The position numbers and the translations under genes are program-made. Below are positions 34,638 through 42,839 of a stretch of 64,000 bases of DNA, piece by piece (position 1 is the first letter of the stretch; each line of letters starts with the position of its first letter). The stretch spans positions 1 through 64,000 of the forward strand of contig SMYC01000180.1 of the NCBI GenBank assembly GCA_004356105.1, read 5' to 3'. The notes beneath the pieces are model-generated. The model worked only from the letters and a program-made list of their open reading frames with translations. It did not search any database and was not told where the DNA came from. Source of the DNA: Acidobacteriota bacterium (lineage in GTDB: Bacteria; Acidobacteriota; Vicinamibacteria; Marinacidobacterales; SMYC01).

Positions 34638-35143
34638 GAATCACTTCGATAAGGCGCGAGCAGCCGGTATAGGCGTGTCGAATTCTGTTCGATAGATTGA
34701 CCTTCGAGATCCAAGCGCAGGTTTGCCAAACGGTAATACGCTTTTCTCTGTTCTGCAAGGACGCGCGCTTCCTCGGGGTTTTTCCACAGCGGGCGGCGGT
34801 CGCCCCTCACCCGCGCGAGCAGCTCGTCGGTAGGTACGTCGAGCCAGATCGAAATGCCCGCTTCCATCATGACGCGTCGGTTCTCCTCGATCGTAAACGC
34901 ACCTCCACCGCTAGCGAGCACGCCCTTCGATTGTTGCTCGAGCGTTCTCAGCAATGCCTTCGTCTCACGCTTGCGGAAACTCTCTTCTCCTTCGGTCTCG
35001 AAAATAATCGGGATGCTCGCACCCGCTTCTTGTTCGACCGCACGGTCCAAATCGAAAAAAGGAAGCGACAACTGCGTGGCTACCGCCTTTCCCAGCGTCG
35101 TCTTACCGGCGCACATGAAGCCTACTAGGAAGAACCACGTCAT
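34634..35143 (-). CDS. aroK: Shikimate kinase
   Basis: A 169-residue P-loop kinase that phosphorylates shikimate at O3. The Walker A-like GFMCAGKTT is at residue 8, FFDLDRAVEQEAG carries the DxD-type metal site, FRKRETKALL the shikimate-binding Arg, LASGGGAF the GGG motif, and DRRPLW the lid Arg. The length is standard. It lies 7 bp downstream of aroA and overlaps the phosphoesterase gene, giving two consecutive steps of the shikimate pathway in one operon. Confidence 0.95.
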   Translation of the reverse strand: MTWFFLVGFMCAGKTTLGKAVATQLSLPFFDLDRAVEQEAGASIPIIFETEGEESFRKRETKALLRTLEQQSKGVLASGGGAFTIEENRRVMMEAGISIWLDVPTDELLARVRGDRRPLWKNPEEARVLAEQRKAYYRLANLRLDLEGQSIEQNSTRLYRLLAPYRSDS

Positions 35144-35150
35144 TGGCTGT

Positions 35151-36434
35151 CTACCCTGCCAAATAGTCGAGAGTCTCCCAGAAGCCTGGATAGGAGATCT
35201 TTACTTGATCCAGATGATCAATTGTACAGTCTCCGTCCACTCCAAGTGAAGCGATAGCCCAAGCCATCACCATGCGGTGGTCGCCGTAGGTTCGGAGAGT
35301 CGCCGGGGAGAGTTGACGGCCACCTTTTACGACAAAACCGTCCGGGGTCGTGGCTACGTCGGCCCCGAGGGCGCCCAAGCCTTCTACAATGGCAGCGAGG
35401 CGATCGCTCTCCTTCACACGGAGCTCCGAAGCACCCTCCACCCGCGTCGTTCCGTCCGCGAAGGCCGCCGCAACCGCGAGTATGGGCACTTCGTCGATCA
35501 TCGCTGGAAGCTTATCCGCTCGAACAACCGCCCCGTGGAGCTCGCGACCCCGCACGTGAATATTACCGATCGGTTCTTCGCCGTCATGCGTTTCGTGAGG
35601 CTCGACCTGAATATCCGCACCCATGTCGAGGAGCACGTCTAGCAGCGCGGCTCGAGTCGGGTTCAATCCAACATTCTCGACGACGAGATCGGAATCGGGC
35701 AGAAACGCCGCCGCGGTCAAGAAAAACGCTGCAGAAGAAAAATCTCCGGGAACGCGAAAATGCCCCGCGCTCAGGCGCGCGACACGGCGCAAGGACACGA
35801 CGCCATCTTCGATGACCGGTTCCGCGCCGAACCCACAGAGAGCGATTTCCGTGTGGTCTCTCGATGGGAACGTTTCTCGCACGCGCGTTGTGCCTGTCGC
35901 GCGGAGTCCGGCAAGCAGGAGTGCCGTCTTCACTTGCGCGCTCGGAATGGGTAGCTCGTAATCGATGCCGTGGAGCTCGCGACCGCCGTGAATCGTGAGC
36001 GGGAGCCGGCCGCCGGAAGTTTCAATGGAGGCCCCCATTGCTGCTAGCGGCTTCACGACGCGATCGATGGGCCGCTGTGACAGGCTTTCGTCGCCGATAA
36101 TCCGGGATTCGAATGGCTGCGGTGCGAGATAGCCGCACGCCATGCGCGCGGTGGAGCCCGAATTTCCCGCGTCGAGGTCCTGCTCGGGTGCTCGCAGCCC
36201 GTCGAGGCCGACACCTTCGATCTCGAGGGTGGCGTCCTGCTGCTCTGCCTCTACGCCTAGCGAGCGAACGAGATCGACGGTGCGGCCACAATCGGCGCCT
36301 GGTGGGAAACCTTCGATGCGCGTGCGCCCGTCGGCGATAGCACCCAAGAGCACGAGCCGGTGACCAATCGATTTGTCCCCAGGTGGTGCGAAGTGACCCC
36401 GCAGCCGAACCCTCGAATGGGGTGACATTGACAA
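35151..36434 (-). CDS. aroA: 3-phosphoshikimate 1-carboxyvinyltransferase (EPSP synthase)
   Basis: A 427-residue EPSP synthase with the two-domain inside-out barrel pattern. Signature stretches are PPGDKSIGHR at the N terminus (the usual second Ser of KSISHR is Gly here), LDAGNSGSTARM, GDESLSQRPIDRV, PSAQVKTALLLAGL and RVKESDRLAAIVEGL near the C terminus. Start MSMSPHSRVRLRG. It is the first gene of the aroA-aroK-phosphoesterase run and is divergent from the RsbW-like gene across 83 bp. Confidence 0.95.
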   Translation of the reverse strand: MSMSPHSRVRLRGHFAPPGDKSIGHRLVLLGAIADGRTRIEGFPPGADCGRTVDLVRSLGVEAEQQDATLEIEGVGLDGLRAPEQDLDAGNSGSTARMACGYLAPQPFESRIIGDESLSQRPIDRVVKPLAAMGASIETSGGRLPLTIHGGRELHGIDYELPIPSAQVKTALLLAGLRATGTTRVRETFPSRDHTEIALCGFGAEPVIEDGVVSLRRVARLSAGHFRVPGDFSSAAFFLTAAAFLPDSDLVVENVGLNPTRAALLDVLLDMGADIQVEPHETHDGEEPIGNIHVRGRELHGAVVRADKLPAMIDEVPILAVAAAFADGTTRVEGASELRVKESDRLAAIVEGLGALGADVATTPDGFVVKGGRQLSPATLRTYGDHRMVMAWAIASLGVDGDCTIDHLDQVKISYPGFWETLDYLAG

Positions 36435-36517
36435 GATGGTAGCACGTAGACTCGGAATCGGGCGAGTGTGGGTTGTTTCAACCTGTTGAATCTTGTAGCC
36501 TTGCGGCCGGAGGGATC

Positions 36518-36940
36518 GTGAAGCCGAAGAGGAGTTGCGTTCAGATCGATATCCAGAGTAGCTTCGAGATGGTCGATTTGGTGCAGGTTGTCTTCGAGTC
36601 GGTCTCGGCGGAAGTCGGCTTCGAAGCCGACGCGTCCCATTGGATGAGCGTCGCGATTCGCGAATCGGTGACCAATGCCGTCCGTCACGGGAACAAGCTC
36701 GACGTGTCCAAACGCGTCATCGTTCGCTTCGAATACGAGGCGAGTGAGCTCAGCGTTACCGTGCAAGACGAGGGCGAAGGCTTTGACCCGGACGAAATTC
36801 CGGACCCGCTCGCGGAAGAGAATTTGCTGCGTGCCAGCGGCCGCGGGATCTTCTTCATGAAGAACTTCATGGATGAGGTCAGCTATCACTTCGAGCCCAA
36901 CCAGGGCACCCGCGTCACGATGATGAAACGCGTCGAATAG
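36518..36940 (+). CDS. RsbW/SpoIIAB-like anti-sigma factor serine kinase
   Basis: A 140-residue HATPase_c_2 protein. The N box is AIRESVTNAVRHGNK, G1 is VQDEGEGFDPDEI, and G2 is SGRGIFFMKNFMDEV, close to the RsbW family. The C terminus GTRVTMMKRVE is typical. Such proteins bind a sigma factor or phosphorylate an STAS antagonist. GTG at 36518 has GGAGG four to five bases upstream and starts at the family N terminus; a TTG 15 codons earlier is less likely. The STAS protein at 19120 is a candidate partner. No sigma factor gene is adjacent. Confidence 0.87.
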   Translation: MKPKRSCVQIDIQSSFEMVDLVQVVFESVSAEVGFEADASHWMSVAIRESVTNAVRHGNKLDVSKRVIVRFEYEASELSVTVQDEGEGFDPDEIPDPLAEENLLRASGRGIFFMKNFMDEVSYHFEPNQGTRVTMMKRVE

Positions 36941-36990
36941 GCCTCGGCACGTAACCTGAAAGCGTTTCGATTCGGGGCCCCTTCGAGCTA

Positions 36991-37160
36991 GATCAATATT
37001 AGGAAAAGCGTAACGCAAAGGCGCAAAGACGCAAAGGCGCAAAGAAAAAGAAGCAAGAACTGAAAGTGGATGTAAAAGAAAGAGGGAAGAACAGACGGTC
37101 TTGCGCGGTCTCGCAAGACGACTTTGCGACTTTGCGTTACGCTTTTCTTAATATTAATCT
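36991..37160. repeat. Complete palindromic element (CGCAAAG family, about 170 bp)
   Basis: The best-preserved copy. The left arm runs GATCAATATTAGGAAAAGCG then TAACGCAAAGGCGCAAAGACG; the right arm is its inverse, CGACTTTGCGACTTTGCG then TTACGCTTTTCTTAATATTAATC. Between them lie about 80 bp with a further inverted pair (TCTTGCG/CGCAAGA). The flank GGCTCCGAAACGTGAACGG at 37161 is the inverse of the flank before the copy at 88, so the element proper may extend beyond the arms. It carries no open frame of note. Confidence 0.85.
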
Positions 37161-37222
37161 GGCTCCGAAACGTGAACGGAGCTCGCGATTCTGGCGGGCT
37201 CGCGGCTAGGGGCTAGCGAGAG

Positions 37223-37987
37223 ATGCGAGCACTCTCGGTCGCTGTTGAAGCCGCGCTTGCGGGCGGTGCTGTTCTCGAGTCCTACTACGGCGGTACTTTC
37301 GAGATCTCCTTCAAGGGCGAGCTCGATTTGGTTACTCAAGCTGACCTCGAGTCCGAAGCGACGGTCCTCTCGATCTTGAGCGCGCGCATGCCGGACGCTT
37401 CCATTCTCGCGGAGGAAAGCGGTGGTCCGACCGGCGACGCGCCGAAGCGATTCGTCGTGGATCCGTTGGACGGGACGACGAACTTCGCCCATGCCAATCC
37501 GATGTTCGCCGTCTCGATCGGCTACGAGGAAGATGGTGAAGTGCGCGCCGGCGTCGTCTACGATCCCGTGCACAAGGAGCTCTTTACCGCGGAGAGTGGT
37601 CGCGGCGCCTTTTTGAACGGCGAAAAGCTCGACGTGTCGGCAACGTTACAGATCAAGCACGCGCTTCTCACGACGGGATTTCCGTACGACCTCAAAGATG
37701 ACCTCGAGGGGACCATGCGGCTTTTCAAGAAATTCATGGGCACAGCGCGGGCGATCCGGAGAGGCGGTTCTGCCGCTCTCGATTTGTGCTACGTCGCTGC
37801 CGGACGCTTCGACGGGTTCTGGGAAGAGAAGCTCGGCCCGTGGGACACTGCTGCTGGCGCTTTGTTCGTTCAGGAAGCAGGCGGGCAGGTTACGGGAATG
37901 ACCGGCGGCCCGTTCCATTACTCCCAGAAAACGATCGTGGCGTCGAACGGGCGGCTCCACGATCAGATGCTCGAGATTCTCTCCTAG
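37223..37987 (+). CDS. Inositol monophosphatase family protein
   Basis: A 254-residue Mg-dependent phosphatase of the IMPase/SuhB/HisN family. Metal-site motifs are complete: ILAEES (about residue 65), VDPLDGTTNFAHA (about 80-92) and LGPWDTAAGALFVQEAGG near the C terminus. Substrates in the family include inositol phosphates, histidinol phosphate and 3'-phosphoadenosine nucleotides. The pattern here resembles SuhB-type members most. It is flanked by repeat and barrel genes, with no operon clue to substrate. The ATG at 37223 has GCGAGAG just upstream. Confidence 0.9.
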   Translation: MRALSVAVEAALAGGAVLESYYGGTFEISFKGELDLVTQADLESEATVLSILSARMPDASILAEESGGPTGDAPKRFVVDPLDGTTNFAHANPMFAVSIGYEEDGEVRAGVVYDPVHKELFTAESGRGAFLNGEKLDVSATLQIKHALLTTGFPYDLKDDLEGTMRLFKKFMGTARAIRRGGSAALDLCYVAAGRFDGFWEEKLGPWDTAAGALFVQEAGGQVTGMTGGPFHYSQKTIVASNGRLHDQMLEILS

Positions 37988-38104
37988 TTACCCTGTCCTA
38001 TCGATAGGACGATCGAGCGGCCATTCCGCGCCGTTTCCCGCGTTCTCGGCTGGCACGTAGCATGCAACAACGATCGTCGCTCGCCGCCAGAAAAGAGGAG
38101 TACG

Positions 38105-38776
38105 ATGATTTATCGACTGGCTGTACTGTTGTGTGTCATCTCCTTTCTTCCGGTCCCTCTCGCGTCGGCGCATTCAGTTGCCTTTCGGCTCGGGCGGTTC
38201 GCGCCTCGAATCGACAGTTCTCTGTGGGCGGAGAACCTCGAGACGTTTACGCTCGCGCGCGGGGATTTCGATGCTTTGGCAGGCGGCGTCGAATTGGCGA
38301 TCGAGCTCAACGAGTATCTCGATCTTGCTTTCGGCGTGGAGTCGAGCTCACGAACCGCGTTCACGTCCTATCGTGATTTCGTGCGTGATGACAGCACCGA
38401 GATCATCCAGGATTTGAGTCTCCGCACGATACCCGTGACCGCCGGTCTGCGCCTGCTCCCGATCGGCAAATCTCATCGCATCTTTCCGTATGTGTCGGGC
38501 GGGGCGGGATTCTATTTCTACGAATACCGAGAAGAGGGGGAGTTCATCGACTTCTCGAACTTCGACATTTTCAACGATACTTTCGTGGATCGCGGTCTGG
38601 CCTATGGTGCCTACCTTGCCGGCGGCGTCGAGGCGCGTGTCAGTCCCATGATCTTCGTCTTCGGGGAGTATCGCCGGCACTGGGCGCGCGGGACGCACGA
38701 GGGCGACTTTCGCGGTTTCGGAAGCTTCGATTTGGCGGCGCATCAAGGCAGCTTCGGGGTCAAGCTGCGTTTCTAG
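38105..38776 (+). CDS. Outer-membrane beta-barrel protein (OmpA/OmpW-like size)
   Basis: A 223-residue protein with a signal peptide (LAVLLCVISFLPVPLASA) and about eight amphipathic strands (VELAIELNEYLDLAFGVE, VTAGLRLLPIG, IFPYVSGGAGFYFYEYR, AYLAGGVEARVSPMIFVFGEYR). The C terminus is GVKLRF, with the terminal Phe expected for BAM-dependent insertion. There is no peptidoglycan-binding domain. AGAGGAG lies at about 38094, seven bases before the start. Function is unknown. It lies 76 bp upstream of the HtrA gene, which handles misfolded envelope proteins. Confidence 0.82.
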   Translation: MIYRLAVLLCVISFLPVPLASAHSVAFRLGRFAPRIDSSLWAENLETFTLARGDFDALAGGVELAIELNEYLDLAFGVESSSRTAFTSYRDFVRDDSTEIIQDLSLRTIPVTAGLRLLPIGKSHRIFPYVSGGAGFYFYEYREEGEFIDFSNFDIFNDTFVDRGLAYGAYLAGGVEARVSPMIFVFGEYRRHWARGTHEGDFRGFGSFDLAAHQGSFGVKLRF

Positions 38777-38852
38777 CGGACTTGTTATAATGGTGCAAAC
38801 CAAATGGAGAATTCTAGTCAAGCTTAGCCAAGCGCAGTTTGTGGAGAAAGAA

Positions 38853-40430
38853 ATGACCGACAATCACGAAAGGCGACCCGAACCGCGGAAGCACTCGAAC
38901 TTGGGCCGCGTGGCCGCGCTGGGATTCGGCCTCATCGGCGTTTTGATCGCTCTGGCCGTGGCTACAGGCCGTGGTGCTTCCGGGGCTCCCAACCCGCCCG
39001 CCCATAATTCGTCGGTCCAGCTCGATGAGCCTTCTCAAGTGCGCGCAACGCAGAGCACCACTCCGGCGGAACAGCCGCTCGTCGATACAGACGATCTCCC
39101 CACGGTCGACAAGCTCTCTCGCGCTTTTGCAGCCGTTGCGAGCAAGCTCGAGCCCGCAGTAGTCAACATCTTTACTGAAGGCACCGAGCGCGCTCGGCGG
39201 CCGCCTTCTGGCACACCCTTGGACGATTTCTTCGAACGTTTCTTTCGCGACCAGCCGGAAGGGCAAAGACGCCGCAGCCTCGGCTCCGGTGTGATCGTGG
39301 ATCCGAGAGGCTACGTCATCACCAACAACCACGTGATCGAGAATGCCGACGAAATCGAGGTCCGGTTCTCGGATCAAACCCGCTACCAGGCCGAGGTCAT
39401 CGGCACCGACCCGGCGACCGATCTCGCCGTCCTGCGGATCGACGCGGATCGCACTTTCGCCTATGTTGACTTCGGAAGCTCCGAGAATACGATGGTCGGG
39501 GAGTGGGTTCTCGCCATGGGGAACCCGTTCGGTTTCGGCCACACGGTGACAGCCGGCATCGTGAGCGCCAAAGGGCGTCTTATCGGCCAGGGCAGCTACG
39601 ACAATTTTATCCAGACGGATGCCGCCATCAATCCGGGCAATTCGGGCGGGCCTCTCGTCAACATGCGTGGCGAGATCATCGGCATCAACTCGAACATCAT
39701 CTCGAGCTCCGGTGGCAATATGGGGATTGGTTTTGCTATCCCGTCGGACATGACGCGCAAGATTTACGACCAGCTTGTCTCGGTCGGGAAGGTGACGCGG
39801 GGATGGCTCGGCGTGAGCATCCAGAATCTCACCCCCGACCTCGCCAGAAGTTTTGGTCTCTCGGGACAAAAGGGCGCCGTCATTTCCGAGATCCTCGAGC
39901 CCAATGGGCCCGCGGCCAAAGCGGGCCTGGAGGCGGGGGACATCATCGTCGAGCTCAACGGGGTGTCCATCGAGTCCAACAATCACCTCGTCCACATCGT
40001 CGCGGATGTGCGGCCCGACGAGACCGTTCCAGTGAAGTTCTACCGTGACGGCGAGCTTAGGACGACGGACGTCACGATGGCGCTTCGCACCATCGACGCG
40101 AATCTCACCCCCGAGCCTCCGACACAAGACCGGGGTCGCCTCGGCATCAGTGGTCAGAACTTGTCCGATGAGCTCGCGACCGAGCTCGGCGCCAGCTCGG
40201 CGGCCGGCGTCGTGTTGATGGATATCGACCAGGACGGGCCGGGAGAGGATGCCGGGCTTCGTCGCGGCGACATCATCATCGAAGCGAACCGCCAGCCCGT
40301 GCGCAACGTGGACGACCTGCAGCGACTCATCGGTGAAGTTCCGGCGGGCGGCGACTTGCTCTTGCGCATCGAGCGGATCGTGTCCGGCCAGCAGTCGAGC
40401 TTTCTGTGGATTCCTGTGCGGCTCGAGTAA
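38853..40430 (+). CDS. Do/DegP-family periplasmic serine endoprotease (HtrA)
   Basis: A 525-residue HtrA protease-chaperone. An N-terminal membrane or signal segment (VAALGFGLIGVLIALAVATG) leads to a trypsin-like domain with the triad His160 (TNNHVIE), Asp190 (ATDLAVLRI) and Ser264 (PGNSGGPLV). Two PDZ domains follow (GWLGVSIQNLTPDLA, about 310-400; GRLGISGQNL, about 430-520). GGAG at 38843 with a six-base spacer supports the ATG at 38853 over an ATG 21 codons earlier. It should degrade or refold damaged envelope proteins, alongside the PpiD-like foldase encoded at 19487. Confidence 0.93.
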   Translation: MTDNHERRPEPRKHSNLGRVAALGFGLIGVLIALAVATGRGASGAPNPPAHNSSVQLDEPSQVRATQSTTPAEQPLVDTDDLPTVDKLSRAFAAVASKLEPAVVNIFTEGTERARRPPSGTPLDDFFERFFRDQPEGQRRRSLGSGVIVDPRGYVITNNHVIENADEIEVRFSDQTRYQAEVIGTDPATDLAVLRIDADRTFAYVDFGSSENTMVGEWVLAMGNPFGFGHTVTAGIVSAKGRLIGQGSYDNFIQTDAAINPGNSGGPLVNMRGEIIGINSNIISSSGGNMGIGFAIPSDMTRKIYDQLVSVGKVTRGWLGVSIQNLTPDLARSFGLSGQKGAVISEILEPNGPAAKAGLEAGDIIVELNGVSIESNNHLVHIVADVRPDETVPVKFYRDGELRTTDVTMALRTIDANLTPEPPTQDRGRLGISGQNLSDELATELGASSAAGVVLMDIDQDGPGEDAGLRRGDIIIEANRQPVRNVDDLQRLIGEVPAGGDLLLRIERIVSGQQSSFLWIPVRLE

Positions 40431-40458
40431 AGATCTATAATGCCGGCGGGATCGCCGG

Positions 40459-41076
40459 ATGGGAAGCATAGCGGAGCGTTTGGTAGAGGCCGTACGCGGT
40501 CTCGGGAGCCTTGCCGGCGGGCCAGGTCTGTTCGTCGTAGCGTTTTTCGACTCTTCGCTCCTGTCGCTCCCCGAGGTCAACGACCTTCTGTTGATCTATT
40601 TCGGAGCGCGCTTCCCGACTCACGCCTATTACTATGCCTTCATGACCGTGCTCGGCTCCGCTGCCGGTGCGAGCCTTCTCTATTGGCTTGCCCGTTGGAA
40701 GGGATATGGCTTCCTCAAGAACAAGTTCTCCGACGGGAAGATCGATTCCGTGTTCCGCTTATTCGCGCGCTACGGAGCGCTTGCCGTCGCTGTGCCCGCG
40801 ATCTTGCCGCCACCGTTCCCCTTCAAGATTTTCGTGCTCTCAGCCGGCGTTTTGGGGCTTCCCTATCGCCGCTTCTTGTTCGCGATCCTCCTCGGCCGCT
40901 GCTTTCGTTACTTCGGAGAAGCGTTTCTAGCGGTGCGCTACGGCGACGTCGCGATCGTGTATTTGAGAGACAACGCTTCGTCGGTTCTTATGGGAACGCT
41001 CCTTGTCTTTACCATCGCTTTCGGGATTTTCTTCCTGCTTCAGCGCCGTCGGCCTTCCTTGAAAGCCGATGGATGA
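40459..41076 (+). CDS. VTT/DedA-type membrane protein (YqaA-like)
   Basis: A 205-residue integral membrane protein of the SNARE-associated/VTT family. The N-terminal re-entrant region is FVVAFFDSSLLSLPEVNDLLLI and a typical helix carries TVLGSAAGASLLYWLARWKG. The block AVAVPAILPPPFPFKIFVLSAG contains conserved prolines, and FAILLGRCFRYFGEAF follows. Relatives act as lipid scramblases or polyprenyl-phosphate flippases, but this subgroup is not assigned. Its stop overlaps the MEMO1-type gene by 8 bp. Confidence 0.85.
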   Translation: MGSIAERLVEAVRGLGSLAGGPGLFVVAFFDSSLLSLPEVNDLLLIYFGARFPTHAYYYAFMTVLGSAAGASLLYWLARWKGYGFLKNKFSDGKIDSVFRLFARYGALAVAVPAILPPPFPFKIFVLSAGVLGLPYRRFLFAILLGRCFRYFGEAFLAVRYGDVAIVYLRDNASSVLMGTLLVFTIAFGIFFLLQRRRPSLKADG

Positions 41077-41908
41077 AGTCATCCGTCCGTCGCGCATGGC
41101 GGGAACGTGGTACCCCGCTGAGCCGGCTGCGCTTCGTGCGCTCCTCGAGAGCTCGGTCAAAAACGCTGAGGCCTGTGACCTCACGGGAAGATTACGTGCG
41201 CTCGTCGTGCCGCATGCCGGGATTCGATATTCGGGGCGCATTGCCGCCGCCGCCTATGGTCTCTTGGCGCGTGAGCGTTTCGACAGCGTGCTGTTGCTCG
41301 GGCCGTGCCATCGAGGGGGCGACGGCCTTTTTCTGATTCAAGGGGGAGGTATCGAGACGCCGCTCGGCGTCGTTCGAATCGACCGGGACCTCGTCGCGAC
41401 GCTCGAGCGCTCGTCCTCCCGCATCCGATACGAGCCCGAGGTGCATCTCGACGAGCACAGCTTGGAGGTGCAATACCCGTTCTTGCAGCGTTTTCTTCCT
41501 GACGTTCCCGTCGCGCCCATATTGATGGGTTATCAAACGCGTGAAATGATCGCCATCGCGATCCATGCCATCGAGGGCGCGGTGAAACAATCGGGGCGTT
41601 CCGTGCTACTCATCGCAAGCTCGGACCTTTCTCATTTTGAGCCGCGTGCCCGCGCTAGGGAGCTCGACGCCGAAGTCGTCGGTTGTCTCGAGCGTTTCGA
41701 TCCTCGCGGGCTCGCCGAGCTACTCGAGGCGCGTCACGAGCACGCTTGCGGAGGCGGCCCGATGATCGCGGTGCTCGAGGCGGCCCGCACCCTCGGCGCG
41801 TCGCAATCACGCGTGCTCGCCTACGGAGATTCAGGCGATGTCACGGGAGATCTAGCGGGTGTCGTAGGCTATGCCTCCGCCGCGTTCATGGACGGCAGCG
41901 AAGCTTGA
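41069..41908 (+). CDS. amrB: MEMO1-family protein (AmmeMemoRadiSam system protein B)
   Basis: A 279-residue MEMO-fold protein, related to extradiol dioxygenases. N-terminal block SRMAGTWYPAEPAALRALLE, then LVVPHAGIRYSGRIAAAAYGLL, VLLLGPCHRG and LIASSDLSHFEP carry the conserved His residues of the metal site. The late HEHACGGGPMIAVLEAA block is also typical. In many prokaryotes this protein is encoded with an AMMECR1 protein and a radical SAM enzyme, as a trio of unknown biochemical role. Here the AMMECR1 gene follows 143 bp later, separated by a repeat, and the radical SAM member is absent from the window. Confidence 0.9.
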   Translation: MDEVIRPSRMAGTWYPAEPAALRALLESSVKNAEACDLTGRLRALVVPHAGIRYSGRIAAAAYGLLARERFDSVLLLGPCHRGGDGLFLIQGGGIETPLGVVRIDRDLVATLERSSSRIRYEPEVHLDEHSLEVQYPFLQRFLPDVPVAPILMGYQTREMIAIAIHAIEGAVKQSGRSVLLIASSDLSHFEPRARARELDAEVVGCLERFDPRGLAELLEARHEHACGGGPMIAVLEAARTLGASQSRVLAYGDSGDVTGDLAGVVGYASAAFMDGSEA

Positions 41909-41979
41909 GCCTCACATAGAATTACTGGGTGGGATTTGCGTTGACCGCGCAAATGTTTGGTATTACTTGAGAAGCCGTC

Positions 41980-42030
41980 ATGGCCACAGAGACACAGCGC
42001 AGTGGAGCCGCAACCCAATCTCCGCCGCGC
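41980..42030. repeat. Truncated copy of the ACACAGAG-family repeat end
   Basis: ATGGCCACAGAGACACAGCG followed by CGCAACCCAATCTCCGCCGCG repeats the left end of the element at 25438-25499 with few changes. The right end is missing. It lies between the MEMO1 and AMMECR1 genes and reaches to within 22 bp of the AMMECR1 start. Confidence 0.7.
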
Positions 42031-42051
42031 TATGCAAAGCGAGCGTAAGCA

Positions 42052-42609
42052 ATGACTCGGTTACTTAGCGAGGAGCAACGAGCCACGCTGCTGCGCGGCG
42101 CGCGCTATGCCCTCGAGGATCATTTCGCTCTCGCCGGAAGAGCCGAGCCGAAGGTGGGTCTTGCCATCGAGGCGGGAGGGGTCTTTGCTACGTTGAGACT
42201 CGACGGCGAGCTCAGAGGCTGTATCGGCTACGTCCGCCGCTCGGCCGAGCTTTCGAGACTCATCGCGAGCGCGGTCGTTGCCGCTGCGACCGGCGATCCG
42301 AGATTCCAGCCGGTACAGCTAGGTGAGGTGTCGCGACTTCGCATCTGCGTTTCTGTTCTGACCATGCCCGAGCCCCTCGACAAGATCGACAGGCTCGACG
42401 CGATCGAGATCGGCCGTGACGGCCTGATCGTCGAGCGCGACGGCGTCCGAGGCTTGCTGCTGCCTGAAGTTGCCTCTGAACGAAACTGGACCCGCGATCG
42501 CTTCCTTGGCGCGACTTGCTTGAAAGCCGGTCTTCCGGAAGATAGTTGGAAGAGCGCCGACACCGCGGTCCAAAGATTCGAAACGGACCGCTTCGAGGAA
42601 GTTGACTAA
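42052..42609 (+). CDS. amrA: AMMECR1-domain protein (AmmeMemoRadiSam system protein A)
   Basis: A 185-residue AMMECR1-domain protein. The diagnostic motif LRGCIGYV is near residue 61, preceded by FATLRLDGE. DPRFQPV and LRICVSVLT follow, and the GLLLPEVASERNWTRDRFLGATCLKAGLP block completes the domain. It works with the MEMO1-type protein encoded just upstream, though the reaction is not known. The length is normal. GAGCGTAAGCA precedes the ATG, and no strong Shine-Dalgarno sequence is seen because the repeat lies directly upstream. Confidence 0.9.
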   Translation: MTRLLSEEQRATLLRGARYALEDHFALAGRAEPKVGLAIEAGGVFATLRLDGELRGCIGYVRRSAELSRLIASAVVAAATGDPRFQPVQLGEVSRLRICVSVLTMPEPLDKIDRLDAIEIGRDGLIVERDGVRGLLLPEVASERNWTRDRFLGATCLKAGLPEDSWKSADTAVQRFETDRFEEVD

Positions 42610-42660
42610 GACCAGCCAGGTAAACCTGAAAGCGTTCTAAATGCACACCACACAGCTGAC

Positions 42661-42760
42661 TCTCATCCCCACATCCCCCTCCTATCCCCACATCCCCTTG
42701 CCTTTAAAAACGCTGCTAAAAGCAAGGAGAGGTGGGGATAGGAGGGGATGTGGGGATAAG
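42661..42760. repeat. Inverted-repeat element (TATCCCCACATCCCC family)
   Basis: The left arm, built from CATCCCCACATCCCC and CCTATCCCCACATCCCC units and ending CTTGC, faces GCAAGGAGAGGTGGGG and ATAGGAGGGGATGTGGGGATAAG. The arms are about 39 bp with few mismatches around a 20-base A/T-rich loop. Flanks TAAACCTGAAAG (42621) and GCTTCAGAACGTGG (42775) are shared with other elements in the window. As RNA it could form a very strong hairpin between the convergent AMMECR1 and pilB genes, so it may also stop transcription. Confidence 0.85.
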
Positions 42761-42839
42761 AAAGAATTTAATTTGCTTCAGAACGTGGTACAAAATCCTC
42801 GGTTCTGACGGGTTAGAGGCTAGCGACCTAGCCAGCCGC

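Noticed and set aside
38814-40580. 588-codon minus-strand frame opposite HtrA
   Set aside because: The HtrA triad and PDZ domains are unambiguous on the plus strand; the antisense product matches nothing.
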